The notes: generated by a model not told the origin, from the letters alone. Shown: positions 33,417 through 45,140, counted from the stretch's first letter. The stretch: DNA of 64,000 bases from Erythroxylum novogranatense (GCA_029891385.1 CM057225.1:9056560-9120559); one strand, 5' to 3'. Program-made: numbers and translations.

Positions 33417-35841
33417 TGTAACATCCCAAAAATCTCAATTTCATGAATAGTACTTTTAGGTTGTGAATAGCATATCCCGAGGTGAATAGTGACAATTAAG
33501 ACCCAAATTGCATTTTATTTTATTTGACATAAGATAATATGGTTCAATGATAGCCCGATGATCAAATTAAAGCGTAAAACAATTTTGTTTTGAGGGTTTA
33601 ATCAAAAGTTAACCAGTGGTCAAAGTTTGACCTAAAAAAGGGTGAAAGGTAAACCCAAAAATATTAATGAAAATAAATGATATTAATTAAGGTTTTTATG
33701 TGGGGTTGATATTTTTCTTAAGAAGAATAAAAGAATGGATTAAAAGTTAAATTCATTTTTTTTAATGAAAAGGAGTTATTAAGGGACAACATGACAATTT
33801 TGTCAACCACCCATTCTCTTCTTTTCCAAAACATTGTCGAGAATCACCCCCTCTTTCTTCTCCATTTTTTTTCATTTTCTTCCATTTTCAAACCAACTTT
33901 CTTTATTTTAATCCCAAATTACCTATTAAGCATTAAATCATCAACCTAGGATCCCTAAACTCATTATATCAACAAAAAGTTTAGGAAAAGATGAAGGAAA
34001 GGTACGTGGGTGTTCTTGATGAATAGTACCTAAAAATTAATAAGGTGAGTTAATAGAGTTTTGATTATTTTTAGTACATGATTTTGGTGTAATTGCATGC
34101 AATGATAAATAAAATGCATCAAAATGAATGTTTATGCAAAGTTAATAGAGTTTTGATTATTTTTAGTACACAATTTTGGTGTAATTGCATGCAATGATGA
34201 ATAAAATGCATAAAATTGAATGTTATGCAATATTATGAAGATAAAGAAGAGGAATTGAAGGGGAGAGAGAGAAGGAGAAAAAGAAGGAATATGGAATTGT
34301 TGGTGAAATTGAAGTTGATGGAAGCTTAATTTGATGAATTGGACATCAATTTGGTATGTGTTCTTGCAATTCTATTTTTCTATAAAAATTTTGTATTAGG
34401 TAATTTAGGGTTCTTGAGATATAATTTAGATTTATGAAATTGTTGTTAAAAATATTTAACTGGATTGTAAATGAAGTAGTATATGTGATTAATTTGAATT
34501 TTAGACTTATAATTTGTATCTTCCCAATTTGCATACATTATATTTGAATTGGGAAACTTGATATATATGTTTTTTTATATTTGGTAAGATAAATATGTCT
34601 TAAATGTTGTATGAACTAAATTAAAACCAATAACGGAAGAAAAAATTACATTAAAGAATGACATTTACTTTGACTGAATTTGGAATAGCTTGAATTGGTT
34701 ATTATGTACGAGCTTTTGTTATGAAATTTCAATGGAATTTGATTATATTTTTTCCTAGTAAAATATATAGGAATTGGAAGAATGTGATAAGGTTGGCATG
34801 TCAATTAGGAAGTTAGCAATACTACGTCATGATATATGTTACGGGACTGTATGACTCTGAGAACTCAGTTTTGATTTAAGATATTTTATTTGTATTATGA
34901 ACTACATGGCTCCAAGAGCTCAATTCCAATATGAATGTATATAAAAAAAAATGGACCGTATGGTTCTAAGAACCTAGTCTAGTATTTTAAAATCCCGCTT
35001 ATCTAGCTCGGTGATGCAATTCTGTTGGATTTTACTTGGGGCAATTATAAAAAATAAATCAATGCATGATTAATGATTAATGATTAAAGAACTTCAATTG
35101 GAAATAGACATTGAATGTACAATTTATTGATCATTGTAAAATTAGATATGAATTATTATAATAAATACATGCTTGTATTTCATAAATTGATTTTAAATGC
35201 CTATTGATGCTTAGAAATAAAAGAAGATATTTATATTTGAAAAATATTACATATTATACATGTTATAGTTGAATGAATTGAATTAAATGAGAAATGGAAT
35301 TGTTTGAACACCACTAAGCCTATAGTTTAATGTGTGGATTTTCTTTTCGTGCATAGGTTTTGAAAAGAATTAAAAGAAAGTTGTGGTGGATCTACTAAAA
35401 GACAAGAGTCAAACAAAGGATCTCGGAAGAATTAGAGGTGGATATACTACAAAACGTTATTTTTGTTTTTGGTTATGACATGTACACATAAAGATGTTAA
35501 GGATCTTATAGGATTTTATTATGAATTTTATATGAATACATGAAAGTTATGAATGAAATCTGGTTTAGATGTGTTGAAATATATTGGAGGATGGGTAAAT
35601 GATTTTGTTAAGGAGTTTGATATGGAGATGGAGAGTTGAGTAGCTTGCATAAGAAGTGTATTGAAGTTTCTTGCAAGAGGGTTTAAGTAAATATAGAGGA
35701 AACTTTGTCTAAATTTTTATAAAGTGAATAATAATTGCTAGAATAATGAGGTTTTAAATAGAAAATTTTATAGTTTGAAGTATTAGATATTTAAGAATGT
35801 GGTAAATATGTTGATTTCATTATCAAGTATAGGGTGTTACA
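33417..35841 (+). repeat. 3' LTR of the chromovirus
   Basis: It starts tgtaacatcccaaaaatc directly after a purine tract (agaagggaagaat) and ends agggtgttaca, 2.43 kb. Inside is a 92 bp tandem duplication (34048-34139 and 34140-34231, agttaatagagttttgatt...). The base after the LTR begins aattg, the likely target duplication, but the 5' LTR is not in the window. Confidence 0.85.
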
Positions 35842-37335
35842 AATTGTGCAAAATTGTCAATGCAAAAAGAGTGGAGAGATAACTATTTCTTTTTGTTGGT
35901 AAACCTGATAGTTTCTATTTTGTAGGTTTTAGACGCAAGCTTTTGGATCATTGATACAAAAGTTATAATGAGTCTTAACCTAATTGTTTTCCAAAACTTA
36001 ATCAATCTTGACATAAGTTTCTTGATTTACTTGATGGAATAAACATGTTGTTAAAGCTGGAATGTTCATTTAACATCGGAATTCCTTTTACATGATAGAT
36101 ATGGGATTTTTTCTACAAAAAAAATTGGGGATCCATACTGTAAAAGGTTATATATGATAGAAGAGTTATATAAATTACATATAGACTTCATTACATATCC
36201 AACAAGACATGAATAACATATAACAAGTTCAATTTTTTAGACAACATTACATAAATTACAAGATAAAGTAGTGAGTAAAAGGAAGTTGCAAAACAAGAAT
36301 GGGTGTGGACAAAAGCTTAATCATCCAAACTCATCTACATTACACATATGAACATAGTTAGTTACCCACCATTCTCACATGATCAACTACATTCAGTGCA
36401 TAACTCAAAGAAGAAATGAGAAATTATATTCAACGAAAGGGACAACGAAAAATGGGGTGAAGCGTTTACTGTAGCTATTGGTTTACCTAGTGCAAACACA
36501 AACGACAATGAAGAATAGTGTGTGATAATTTGTAGCTGATACGAAAAGGAGCAAAAAATGTTTGTAGTTAGTCCGAGAACACCCTGTTATGCAAAGAGGA
36601 GGGAAGAAAAAGTGTACTACATGAAATCTCAATCTAAAAGGGTAACAATTTGAATGGGTAATTTAGGGTTTTAACCATTTTCTTTTAAGTTTCTTCAATT
36701 TGCTTAATTTTACTTGATTTGTTTAATTAACTCTTATGCGTATAATTTCATACACTGTAATAATACGTGTTTAGGTTTTTGCCTTACGTGGCTTATCATG
36801 TAAGCAATGTTAACAAAGATACAAATGACATAATATACTTAAAATTTTTAAATTTTGAATATTTAATTGTCACTTTTTAAATTTTAAATTATAATTATAA
36901 ACCACGTTAGCAATGTTAATAGAGATACTAATGGGCTATATTTGAAACATTTTTAAAATTTGAATATTTAATTGATACTTTTTAAATTTTGGACATTAAT
37001 TAAAAATTTTATCTTGAATTGTTTTTTAGTTAACCCTCAAGGCCGTTGACTATTAGATTAGAAGATAGGTATCCCTTAGACGTGCAATGCACAATTCTAA
37101 AGGAGACACCAAAACCGAGACCGAAACAAATTCAGCGTTAATTAAGGCAGGCAAAGCGGCAATCAATCTTATTTATTCTAGTCAGCAAACAAAATTCTAT
37201 CCATCTTCATGCAATGAGTCATGACTGTCTCCACCAATTATAAGTCTTTTTAAGTCAAGTTCGTTCCCTCTTTTCCCACTTGCAATCAACTCTCCATCAC
37301 TTTTCTAATCTCTAGATCCAGGAAAACCTTACATC
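35842..37335. other. Host intergenic DNA upstream of the RALF gene
   Basis: AT-rich, with no coding frames and no repeats shared with the rest of the window. It should include the RALF promoter at its right end. Confidence 0.6.
37239..37244 (+). promoter_or_regulatory. Possible TATA box of the RALF gene
   Basis: TATAAG within ccaattataagtc, 92 bp before the ATG, followed by a C/T-rich stretch (gttccctcttttcccac) suited to a plant transcription start. Confidence 0.45.
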
Positions 37336-37701
37336 ATGGGGTATTCATTAGTTGTGAAAGCGGTCATTGTGCTGTTGCTGTTTCTCCTTGTTGAAGGTAA
37401 GGTGGATCGGACTATCTTCCACCAGGAAACTGAAGCCCTGGGATGGCCATCAACATTGTCCGCGTACGATGAGGTAGGGTACAATATTGTGGACGAAGAT
37501 GACGGTGTGTCCGTTAGGAGATCTCTGTACTGGAGATCAGCTGTGCATTATTACATATCATATGGGGCTCTTTCTGCAAACAGAGTACCTTGTCCACCTC
37601 GGTCCGGAAGATCTTATTATACACACGATTGTCACAAAGCAAGAACACCCGCCAATCCCTACAATAGGGGTTGCTCTTGCATTTCTCATTGCAGGAGATA
37701 G
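37336..37701 (+). CDS. RALF-type (rapid alkalinization factor) secreted peptide precursor
   Basis: A 121-residue intronless precursor. Residues 1-21 are a hydrophobic signal peptide (VVKAVIVLLLFLLVEG). Residues 61-64 are RRSL, the dibasic site cut by a site-1 subtilase in this family. The mature peptide follows with YISYGAL at 73-79, the motif needed for receptor binding. Its C-terminal part has ANPYNRGC and a final basic CRR. RALF peptides act in the apoplast on FERONIA-type receptor kinases with LLG co-receptors and also bind LRX/pectin, raising extracellular pH and limiting growth. Oddly there are five cysteines (86, 99, 113, 115, 119) where most RALFs have four, and the first pair is more widely spaced than usual. 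The frame is intact and the gene is probably active. Confidence 0.95.
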   Translation: MGYSLVVKAVIVLLLFLLVEGKVDRTIFHQETEALGWPSTLSAYDEVGYNIVDEDDGVSVRRSLYWRSAVHYYISYGALSANRVPCPPRSGRSYYTHDCHKARTPANPYNRGCSCISHCRR

Positions 37702-39584
37702 ATTTTGCTTCTCCTCAGTTGTAATTTCTTTTGTAGAATGGACGTGCAAATTAGCTACCATGTATTATATTTTTGTTCTTCTGGCCTGATACAGACATAT
37801 CAGGTCTAACATCTAAGCTGGTCTTGTCGTGTGCTCTGTTGAATATAAGTGGATGAACTCGTTCTTCTGTTCTTGGATTTTTATGGTTGAGTGGAATAAA
37901 ATCGGCAGCCCATCTTATTATGTTAGTCCAACTAATCCATAGCTAGTTAACATACCTATCAAGCAAAAAGAGATTAGTAATTTACTACAAACTTCTTAAT
38001 ATTAAATAAAAATCTTACTAGAACACAAAATATAGCATGCCGATTATGGAAAGATTCAGCAGTATAAATGTGACCCATATAAAAAAAAAAAATCATCAAT
38101 AAGTCGATGAGCTGACAAGTTCCATGAACTTTTGACAGGATAAGGAGCCACCGCCAATCTGTATAATTACCGGCTTCTCTGCGATAGCCACAGTTCTTCC
38201 AGATCTGTAAAGCAACCTATAGACCTATTTTGTTTCTTCTTACCTTGGCCCGTAGTTTTCCATACACCGAATAATATATGCAAATTCTATTGACAGGCAC
38301 GTGGTAGGCGTAAGGTGGCCCCCGACATCAGGTAGAGACGGACAAAAAGTCTAAATTAACGTTTTGAATTTGGTAATTATTTTAAATCAAATTAATAAAA
38401 AAATTGAATTAATTTCAATTAACCCAAAACCAACAACCTAATTCATTCTAACTTCCCAAATGACAATATTAATCATTTTTATTTTATTATGGATAAAATT
38501 TTAAATATAATATAGTGTTGATTAGACAAAAGTTTATAATATAATATAGTGTGAAGTTATTTATTATTTTACATTTTACCTTAACCTTTAAATTTTCATT
38601 TTACTGTTTATGATGAAATTAAATATACTATAAAACTCTTATCTTTCATCTCATTTCAATCTATTATAAAATTTTTCTCATGGAATAATATTACATTATA
38701 TTATATTATATTAATTAACTCTCAACTAAATATAATGCCTTCTATATGAGATCTCTCACTTACCGCATTTGCCTATTGACTTTTCACGTGAAAATTATAC
38801 ATACCAAATCGCCAATAATGTGCATTTTTTTTAAGCATGACGATTGATGGGTGGAACTTTTGGATTTGATTGGGACAGGATTGTCTAGGGGTAACCTAAC
38901 CCAAAGCCTATTAAAAATGACAATATGATATCACTTTTTTAAAAAAAAATTAAAAAATAATAAATCAGATCTACCAACCCGGCTTACCTTAGGCCTGTTT
39001 AACTAAGGCCAGTCAGATTCCAATTGGGCCAAGCCTAAACCTGAACCAGCCTATTGTCATAATTTCATGTTCACGTGTATGAACACTTATTAGTTATTAT
39101 ATGTACCATTTTACAGCTATATTCCACTTTAGTTGTCAACGCCAACTGTATCCTGCTGTCTTGCAACAATGCGACATGAAATTTTGAACAGAGACTGCCA
39201 TTACACAAATGAACCAGTATCACGAGAGAACACATAAAGTGACAAAAACTGTAAGAAATTGTAACGTCGAATGCATGTTCACAACGAACATAAAGTAATG
39301 ATATATTAATGAATATATATATATATTATCCACTTATACATTAATTAACAAAATCTGGATTGAACGAGAAGTCGAAATGGACGAAAAAAAAGAAGAAGAA
39401 GAAGAAGGGCGATTGGAGTCACTCGCACGTCATCACAGAATCCAATGTTTCACTTCACCACTTTCAGGTCAGTTTGGGCAACCAAAAAGTCAGAAACCGC
39501 GTGTCTCTTGTGCCCGTTGAGCTGTACCTCACCTCCATGCCTCTTTCTCAAAAACCACCAAAAAGAAAATATATTTAATTGCAA
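37702..39584. other. Intergenic DNA between the two convergent host genes
   Basis: 3' UTR sequence at both ends and AT-rich DNA in between, with short runs of A (38080, 38940) and a TA microsatellite (39313-39325). No coding frames or transposon ends were recognised. A GAA-rich run (39389-39407) gives a false short frame. Confidence 0.6.
37895..37900 (+). terminator. Candidate poly(A) signal of the RALF gene
   Basis: AATAAA about 195 bp after the stop codon, in a T-rich context. Confidence 0.45.
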
Positions 39585-40712
39585 TCAATCATATGTGCAA
39601 GAACTTTTTAGTGAAATTGGAGAGTTGAGTTTCTTTGAATCGAAAGTAAATTGGCACTCGATTTTCTTGTAGAATTTCGGTTTCACCAACTTCCCCAAGA
39701 CGTAGGCTTTAGATTTGACAATGAAGTTCAGTTTCAGGGGCACCGGCACGGTAATTGTTCCCGTCGAACTGCTCAAACCAGCTCCACTCCCGTAAAGTGG
39801 GATTTTATCGCTCATGAGGGATATGGCCACCTGTCTTTGGCTCCTTCTGGATTGGTAAAACTTCTTAATCTGCCAGACCCATATGAACAACGATTTAGGA
39901 ATTCTATTAGACTGGAATCTGGATTGAAATGAAATAAAGGGTTAGAGTCGAAGTATCTTACGGATCCTGAGGCTATGGCAATATCAGAAAATGACAGATC
40001 TACCGGAGATGATGTTACGTGAACACCAAAGAATGTGCCCATGTTGCGGTAGATCAGTCTCAAGGTGGAGTTCACTGTGATCATATCAGTAGCCACCCCA
40101 GTGGAGTCGGACCCAGCTTGGATCGTGAATTGCTCAATTGTGATGCTCTGCAATAAGAAACAATTAACAATCCAAACAATTTCATCAAAATTCGATTAAA
40201 TTAGGAAATGAGAACAAAAATACCTTCATCGTGATCTTTGGCTTCTGTGGCCTACTTGCACCCCAAAGGATTAACGAAAATAGAGAGAACAGAAGGAAGA
40301 AACCAAGTACAAAAGCGAGAAAATAGCAGCGACGAGGGAGACCCTTTTGACGTTCTTCATCTTCAAGAAGCCCCTCTTCTTCTATCACATCACACTCTTT
40401 CCATTGTTTCTGACCCTTTCTCTGACTACCTCTAGAAGCGTCGTTTGGCGAGATCTTGCGCGATCCGGGCTTCAACGAACCAGAAAACCGACTCGTCGAG
40501 GACTCGCGCGAGTGCCGCCCAACGGAGGAGTGAGAATGCGGCGGCGATCCCATTGGGCTGAGCACCGGGGTGGAGTGAAACGACGTTGTCGTCTTCTCCC
40601 CATCGTGAGAGTCTCGAGATGGGCTTTGCACGTAGTAGACTGGTCGGCGAGGAGATCTCGTGGGAGACGAAGTTGCGAGGCTTGTGACTTCGGAGTCCGT
40701 CTTGGCATGCAT
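39585..40712 (-). CDS. LEA2-family protein, COMPANION OF CELLULOSE SYNTHASE (CC)-like
   Basis: Three exons on the minus strand: 40712-40224, 40147-39962 and 39869-39585, with GT/AG borders and phase 0, coding for about 319 residues. I chose the Met at 40712 (MHAKTDSEV) because this N-terminus is typical of the family. The cytosolic part has VYYVQSPSRDSHDGEK (26-41), a Ser-rich run with HSTPVLSPMGSPPHSHSSVG, and the acidic CDVIEEEGLL. One membrane helix lies at about 130-151. The LEA2 domain follows in the apoplast (QAGSDSTGVATDMI, YRNMGTFFGVHVTSSP, KKFYQSR, IPLYGSG, KPKFYKKIEC). Arabidopsis CC proteins bind microtubules and cellulose synthase and help cellulose synthesis under salt stress. 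That role here is by homology. No break was seen. Confidence 0.93.
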
Positions 40713-41223
40713 TGTGCTGTCCACGCTCTGAATTAGCTTTCTTAGGCCAAAAATATAATCCCACTTAAAAACATTCACTTGGAGTTAGGTTTTACAGATG
40801 GAAAAGAACCCAAACCATGCGGTTCATTTCAAAGGCTATGTTATTGAGGTAAACAATTTGGTTAATTAAAATCAATAATTACAAATTGAAGTGAAAGAGG
40901 ATTAGACTTTAAGGGGTTGATACTAGACCCTAAAAAAGTAAGGCAGAGAATTGAACACGTGGGATGTTTAAAATGTTAACAGCGTCAGATGTTAAGACTG
41001 GCGTTACTTGTTTCGGTTGGCGTAGTAGTGGAAGATGGCTGTAGTGAACAATACGACACCCTTCGTACAGCTGGCACCGCCACCAGGAGTCTATCGTTTT
41101 TGGAAAAAAGTTTAAAACGAGTTTAGGTACCAAACTATCAATAATGTTCATTGGGAATAAAACTAGATACTACGCAAATTAAGAATATTTATGCTTAATT
41201 TACTTCTTGTAGTATTTCTAAAC
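40713..41223. other. 5' flank of the CC-like gene
   Basis: About 500 bp between the CC-like start codon and the Tat-lineage terminal repeat. It should hold the gene's leader and promoter. No clear TATA box was recognised, and no repeat is shared with the elements nearby. Confidence 0.5.
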
Positions 41224-41404
41224 TAGGCTCCTCCGACGCTCAAATTAGTCTTTTTTTAATGAGGGTTTTGGTGGCTAGGAATAAAGAATAATATGGTTCT
41301 AAAGTCGTACCTTTTTCATGATGAGGAATGAACTTATATATGTAAAATACCTACTAGGTTTAGGTCTTCCCTTATGAGTGGGAAGTCACCATCTATGAAT
41401 GGGT
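41224..41404 (-). repeat. Left terminal repeat of the Tat-type element
   Basis: It matches 50949-51130 closely (taggctcctccgacgctc to atctatgaatgggt). The phrase ttgagcgtcggagg on the minus strand is typical of Tat-lineage LTR ends. The LTR may extend to about 41430, where a decayed similarity to the right copy continues. A purine-rich tract (ggagtaggggaggc on the minus strand, 41446-41459) could be the PPT. Confidence 0.7.
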
Positions 41405-41575
41405 CGTTTATGCCTGGGCCTAGCACGATCGACCCAACTATAAGCCTCCCCTACTCCTTGACTCTGATCATGGAGAAGGGTCGGTGGAGTACATAAGGAT
41501 TGTGCGGCTTATCCGCATAACAGCTCGTGATAGGCCCGATCGATCGGACATCGTTTTAGTGCATGATGGCTCGGG

Positions 41576-41653
41576 ATAATACCGACCGATCGAGGGTAGA
41601 GATAGGACCAACCGATCGAACGTAGACATAAGATCGACCGATCGAACGTAGAC
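41576..41653. repeat. Three tandem 26 bp units with CGATCG palindromes
   Basis: Units 41576-41601, 41602-41627 and 41628-41653, each with accgatcga and ending gtagac or similar. Just upstream (41537-41548) is ccgatcgatcgg, a perfect palindrome. They lie 250-330 bp before the TATA box of the antisense ORF. Confidence 0.88.
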
Positions 41654-41900
41654 GCCTAATCAAAGCACTGGATTTAATCATTACTTACAGCACGTATCCA
41701 CTGGTGGATTTTCAAAATTTGAAATGAAACGTCTTTGTAACCGTTGTGCAGCTATCACACACGCCCTTTCGACTGCTGCGTCGTTTCAGGTCCCGTCCTT
41801 TCGACTGCTGCGCCGCTCTGGGTAACTGATAACCCTAATTCGCACGGCTCAGATTTTGCCACGCGTCCAAGTTCCACCAAGACGCCTGCTCAAGATTCAT

Positions 41901-41907
41901 TATAAAT
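41901..41907 (+). promoter_or_regulatory. TATA box for the antisense ORF
   Basis: TATAAAT in a GC-richer setting, about 190 bp before the ATG at 42094. It is followed by a C/T-rich leader (cgcctttgcttctctcttcttc), a usual plant core promoter layout. Confidence 0.65.
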
Positions 41908-42093
41908 GCTCGAATTGACACACTTCTTCATTTTTCGTGTTCGATTCTCCGCCTTTGCTTCTCTCTTCTTCATCTCCTTGTTCGCAGTGATCGGAATTTC
42001 CTCTTTCACCGTCATCCAAATCCCCAACTCCAGTCACTAAACTAGGTACGTCCTTTCTCTGATCCTTATCCTACAAATCTCTTTTTCGTATTC

Positions 42094-44522
42094 ATGTCGT
42101 CGATTAGCCCTAGAGGTGAACTTAGACTTAGGGATGAAGCTAGCTCCCCCTAACCTGTTTCATCGCCTCCTCGCCAGCCTTCACTACGAGCATCCCCGGG
42201 TCATAACGAAGAAGTAAGTACGGTTCTGAGGGAGCTCCATCGGGAACTGGCAGCCGAGAGGGCTTTACAAATTGTAGAGCCGCTGGAGATAGCGGCGGAA
42301 ATGGTGGAGGTGCCGGAGGCCGGCGGGAATGAAGCGCCGGAGGCAGGGGAAATGAGGAAATTGGGGCGAGTGCCCAGAAGGACGGGCAAGTTGTTGAAAA
42401 GCCATCGATTGACCTATCAACGATGACCGAAAGATAACTGAACTGATCGATTATCAAAAATAATATCTCTTCGTCATGGGGACCTAGGCTGGCTGGTAAG
42501 AACGAATGGATTTATAGCGAAGATAGCGGCTACTTTCTTTGTTTTGCATTTTTTTTCTCGGCGGTATGCATGACTTGATGACGCCTTATTATCGATGAGG
42601 TATGCTGCACCTACCAGCTAAGGCCGAGCCAGATTTCGCCGAACTGTTGGAGGTTCATTAACCGTCTGGCTCTGCTGTGCCATCACTTCGGATGTCCCCC
42701 ATCGGTCGACATTATGCGCTACTTTTTGAGGATGAACCAGAGCTCAAGTGTTGGGGCTGAAATTCCTCACCTCTAATATGGAGACATGATATATCGCCCG
42801 GCTGGGACAGCTTCGACAATCAAGGCCTGGAGGACAAAGTATTTCTTTGTGAGGCCCCCAGGATCTACCCACGAGTCCAGGCCATGGAGATATCCCTTGT
42901 CTGAGCGATGGAACGACATCTCCAATCTGTCCCTTACTAGGGAGGAATGGGAAGTGATCGATAGGATTAAGGCGCTCAGTCAGTATTCTTTCAACAGTCT
43001 CATTCTGGGGTATCGTGGAGGGGTATCAGTCGATGCCTTTTTAACTGATCCCCCTTCTAGAATTAGCGGGCTAGAAGAAGAAACTGTCCCTCCTGGTTAA
43101 CTCCTCGTAGTTTAACTATTTGCTGTATTCACAAGTACTAGTTTCGATTTCTAACCTGCTTCTATAATTGTACAGTCATGGCAAAGCTCAAGGATTTCGC
43201 CGGGTCCTCCAGTCTCCCTAAACCCAAAGGGCCTAGATCTTCTTTAAAGGTGAAGAAGTAAAAGAAGGAGGTAAAGGTCAGCAAAGATATCACTCAGCCG
43301 ACAATGCTGGACCAGTCTACAACATTGCTGGCCCTTCCGTCTACTGAGGACCGACCTGGCGAGTCTGTGTCGTTGCCGATCCAACCGGTGAGTGAGGACC
43401 GAGTGGATACGGAGGAAGAGATGGAGCCACCGCTCAAAAGAAAAAAGACCGCTCGGAGTGTGGATCGATCGTCCTGCCAACTGGACAGAGGAAAGGAGGA
43501 AGAGCGAGTGCCCCGATTAGATAAAGGTAAGAGGAAAGAGCGAGCCTCCAGCGGTGGAAAGTGGGTGTCCACGATCAGCCTTGATAAGACTGCATCGATT
43601 AGGGACATCAATGTTGCTATGCATATTGCCCAGAAGGTTGTTCCTCCTGCGGACGAGAAGTTTTTGGATACGCTGAACAACAAGGAGCTAATGGCTAGTC
43701 TCGTCCGTTGCTGTGCCAGGGATCTGGCATTCGCCTCTGCGATGCATCAGCGTATCGATCAGCTCGATGAAGTCAACCGAACGATGGACCGGGAGGTTCA
43801 CGATCTTCTTGAGCAAGTTAATGCTTTAAGAGATGAACTTTCAGAGGCGAAGGAGGAGAAGGACGTTTTACGAGCTCAACTCTCTTCACTGGAGGAGGAG
43901 AAGAGTATTTTGGAGGAAGAGGAGCGTTTTGAGAGCTCAACTCGTTTTGGGGGAGGACGAGAGGAGTAGAGTGGTTGCTTCCAGGGGTGAGCTGGAAAGT
44001 GAATGCCGAGCGTTGCAGCTCAGTAATGAGGGCCTAAGGAGAGAGGTGCTCGATGCCAATTAGAAGGCGAAAATGGAGGAGGAGCTCCGTTTGAAAGTCC
44101 TCCATGACTGTCGTGAGGCGGTGATGGATAAAATGAAGACTGAGAGGAAGCTGTTGGAGCTGCAAGGCTCCGTTAAGGAGCAAACGGTTGAAGCAATCAT
44201 GCGATGGAAAGAGCGGTACTTACACGAGGAGTGCAAAGAATTTGCTTGCGAATTGGCTCTTTCCAACTTGAGGAACTGCCACAGCTTTTGCGTCCCTGAC
44301 GGGTCGGATGGTCCTTCATTCGAGTATTATGCCGAGCCGATGCTTCCCTCCGAGCTCGCCCTTTCACTTAAGGAGGTGAGAGAGATAGCTGAGAAGGAAA
44401 GAGAGGCCTTGCTGGATGAGATGCTGAACCTGAATTCAGATGAAGAAGAGGGTGTCTCTCCGTTGTCTTCTCCTGCCGATCCGGCTGCTGGCACTTCCTC
44501 CCCAACCGAGGGGTCAAAATGA
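42094..44522 (+). pseudogene. Antisense ORF (aORF) of the Tat-type element
   Basis: It runs opposite to gag-pol. The start is probably ATG 42094 (MSSISPRGELRLRDEASS), with a TAA at 42151. A middle piece (42786-43100) has WRTKYFFVRPPGS and LSERWNDISNLSLTREEW, similar to the PF04195 'putative gypsy type transposon' proteins (family recalled, not searched). A possible intron ends at 43175 (ttgtacag). The next part starts near 43178 (MAKLKDFAGSSSLPKP), has a stop at 43259, a Lys/Arg-rich segment and a coiled coil from about 43740. A frameshift near 43925 and a TAG at 44061 follow. The last part (44073-44522) ends acidic, LNLNSDEEEG. Its function is unknown, and this copy is broken. Confidence 0.78.
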
Positions 44523-44580
44523 TTTTTCCCTTTTCAAGGCTCATCTGGTCGGGTTTGTGACCAGAATAGCAATTCAAGGA

Positions 44581-44586
44581 AATAAA
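44581..44586 (+). terminator. Candidate poly(A) signal of the antisense ORF
   Basis: AATAAA 59 bp after the stop of the antisense ORF, before a T-rich run. It supports a separate plus-strand transcript that ends before the tandem array. Confidence 0.55.
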
Positions 44587-44752
44587 AATTCTTACTTTTA
44601 TCTTTCGTTGCCTTCTTTATTTGTCGTGTTAAGATTGGACTATCTTTTCAAATAGCAGGTAGCGAACGAGTGCGTTCGATGTGCGTCGATCGGTTGTAGG
44701 ATTTGAGAGAGTCATGGTCGACCGAGACAAGAGAACTTGGTCGAGCGATGCT

Positions 44753-45140
44753 GAGGCCGAGTGATCCAAGATTTTGGCTCTTGGCATCGCCTGGTTCTAA
44801 GATCCTGTCTTGGCAACCTGACCGAGCGATGTAGAGGCCGAGCGATCCATGATTTTGGCTCTTGGCATCGCCTGGTTCCAAGATCCTGTCTTGGTAACTT
44901 GGCCGAGCGATCCAAGATTTTGGCTCTTGGCATCGCCTGGTTCCAAGATCCTGTCTTGACAACCTGGCCGAGCAATGTAGAGGCCGAGCGATCCAAAATT
45001 TTGGCTTTTAGCATCGCCTGGTTCCAAGATCTTGTCTTGGCAACCTGGCCGAACGATGTAGAGGCCGAGCGATCCAAGATTGTTTTCTTGGAATCGCCTG
45101 GTTCCAAGATCCTATCTTGGCAAGCTGGCCGAACGATGTA
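44753..45140. repeat. Tandem array, about five copies of an 81 bp unit
   Basis: Copies start at 44753, 44834, about 44902 (13 bp shorter), 44980 and 45061. Each begins gaggccgagcgatccaaga and holds ttggcatcgcctggttccaa and agatcctgtcttgg. A decayed partial copy precedes it (44686-44752). Long frames through it on both strands are repeat artefacts. The array lies between the 3' ends of pol and the antisense ORF. Confidence 0.93.

Noticed and set aside
28403..35841. One complete chromovirus with LTRs at 28403 and 33417
   Set aside because: The two LTR-like sequences differ well beyond LTR-pair divergence, and the bases before 28403 do not match those after 35841. Treated as separate pieces.
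40185..40223. Unspliced extension of CC-like exon 1 (ending VFLFSFPN)
   Set aside because: A GT donor at 40223 and an AG acceptor at 40148 restore the family sequence in phase, so the extension is intron.
40347..40764. Open frames of 110-129 codons overlapping exon 1 of the CC-like gene, on both strands
   Set aside because: Shadows of a GC-richer coding exon; the CC-like frame has clear family motifs and splice sites.
40713..40778. Upstream in-frame Met of the CC-like gene (22 codons earlier)
   Set aside because: Family proteins begin at MHAKTDSEV; the extra residues look like leader sequence.
44753..45140. Possible CRISPR-like array
   Set aside because: The units are contiguous with no unique spacers, and the context is a plant retrotransposon.
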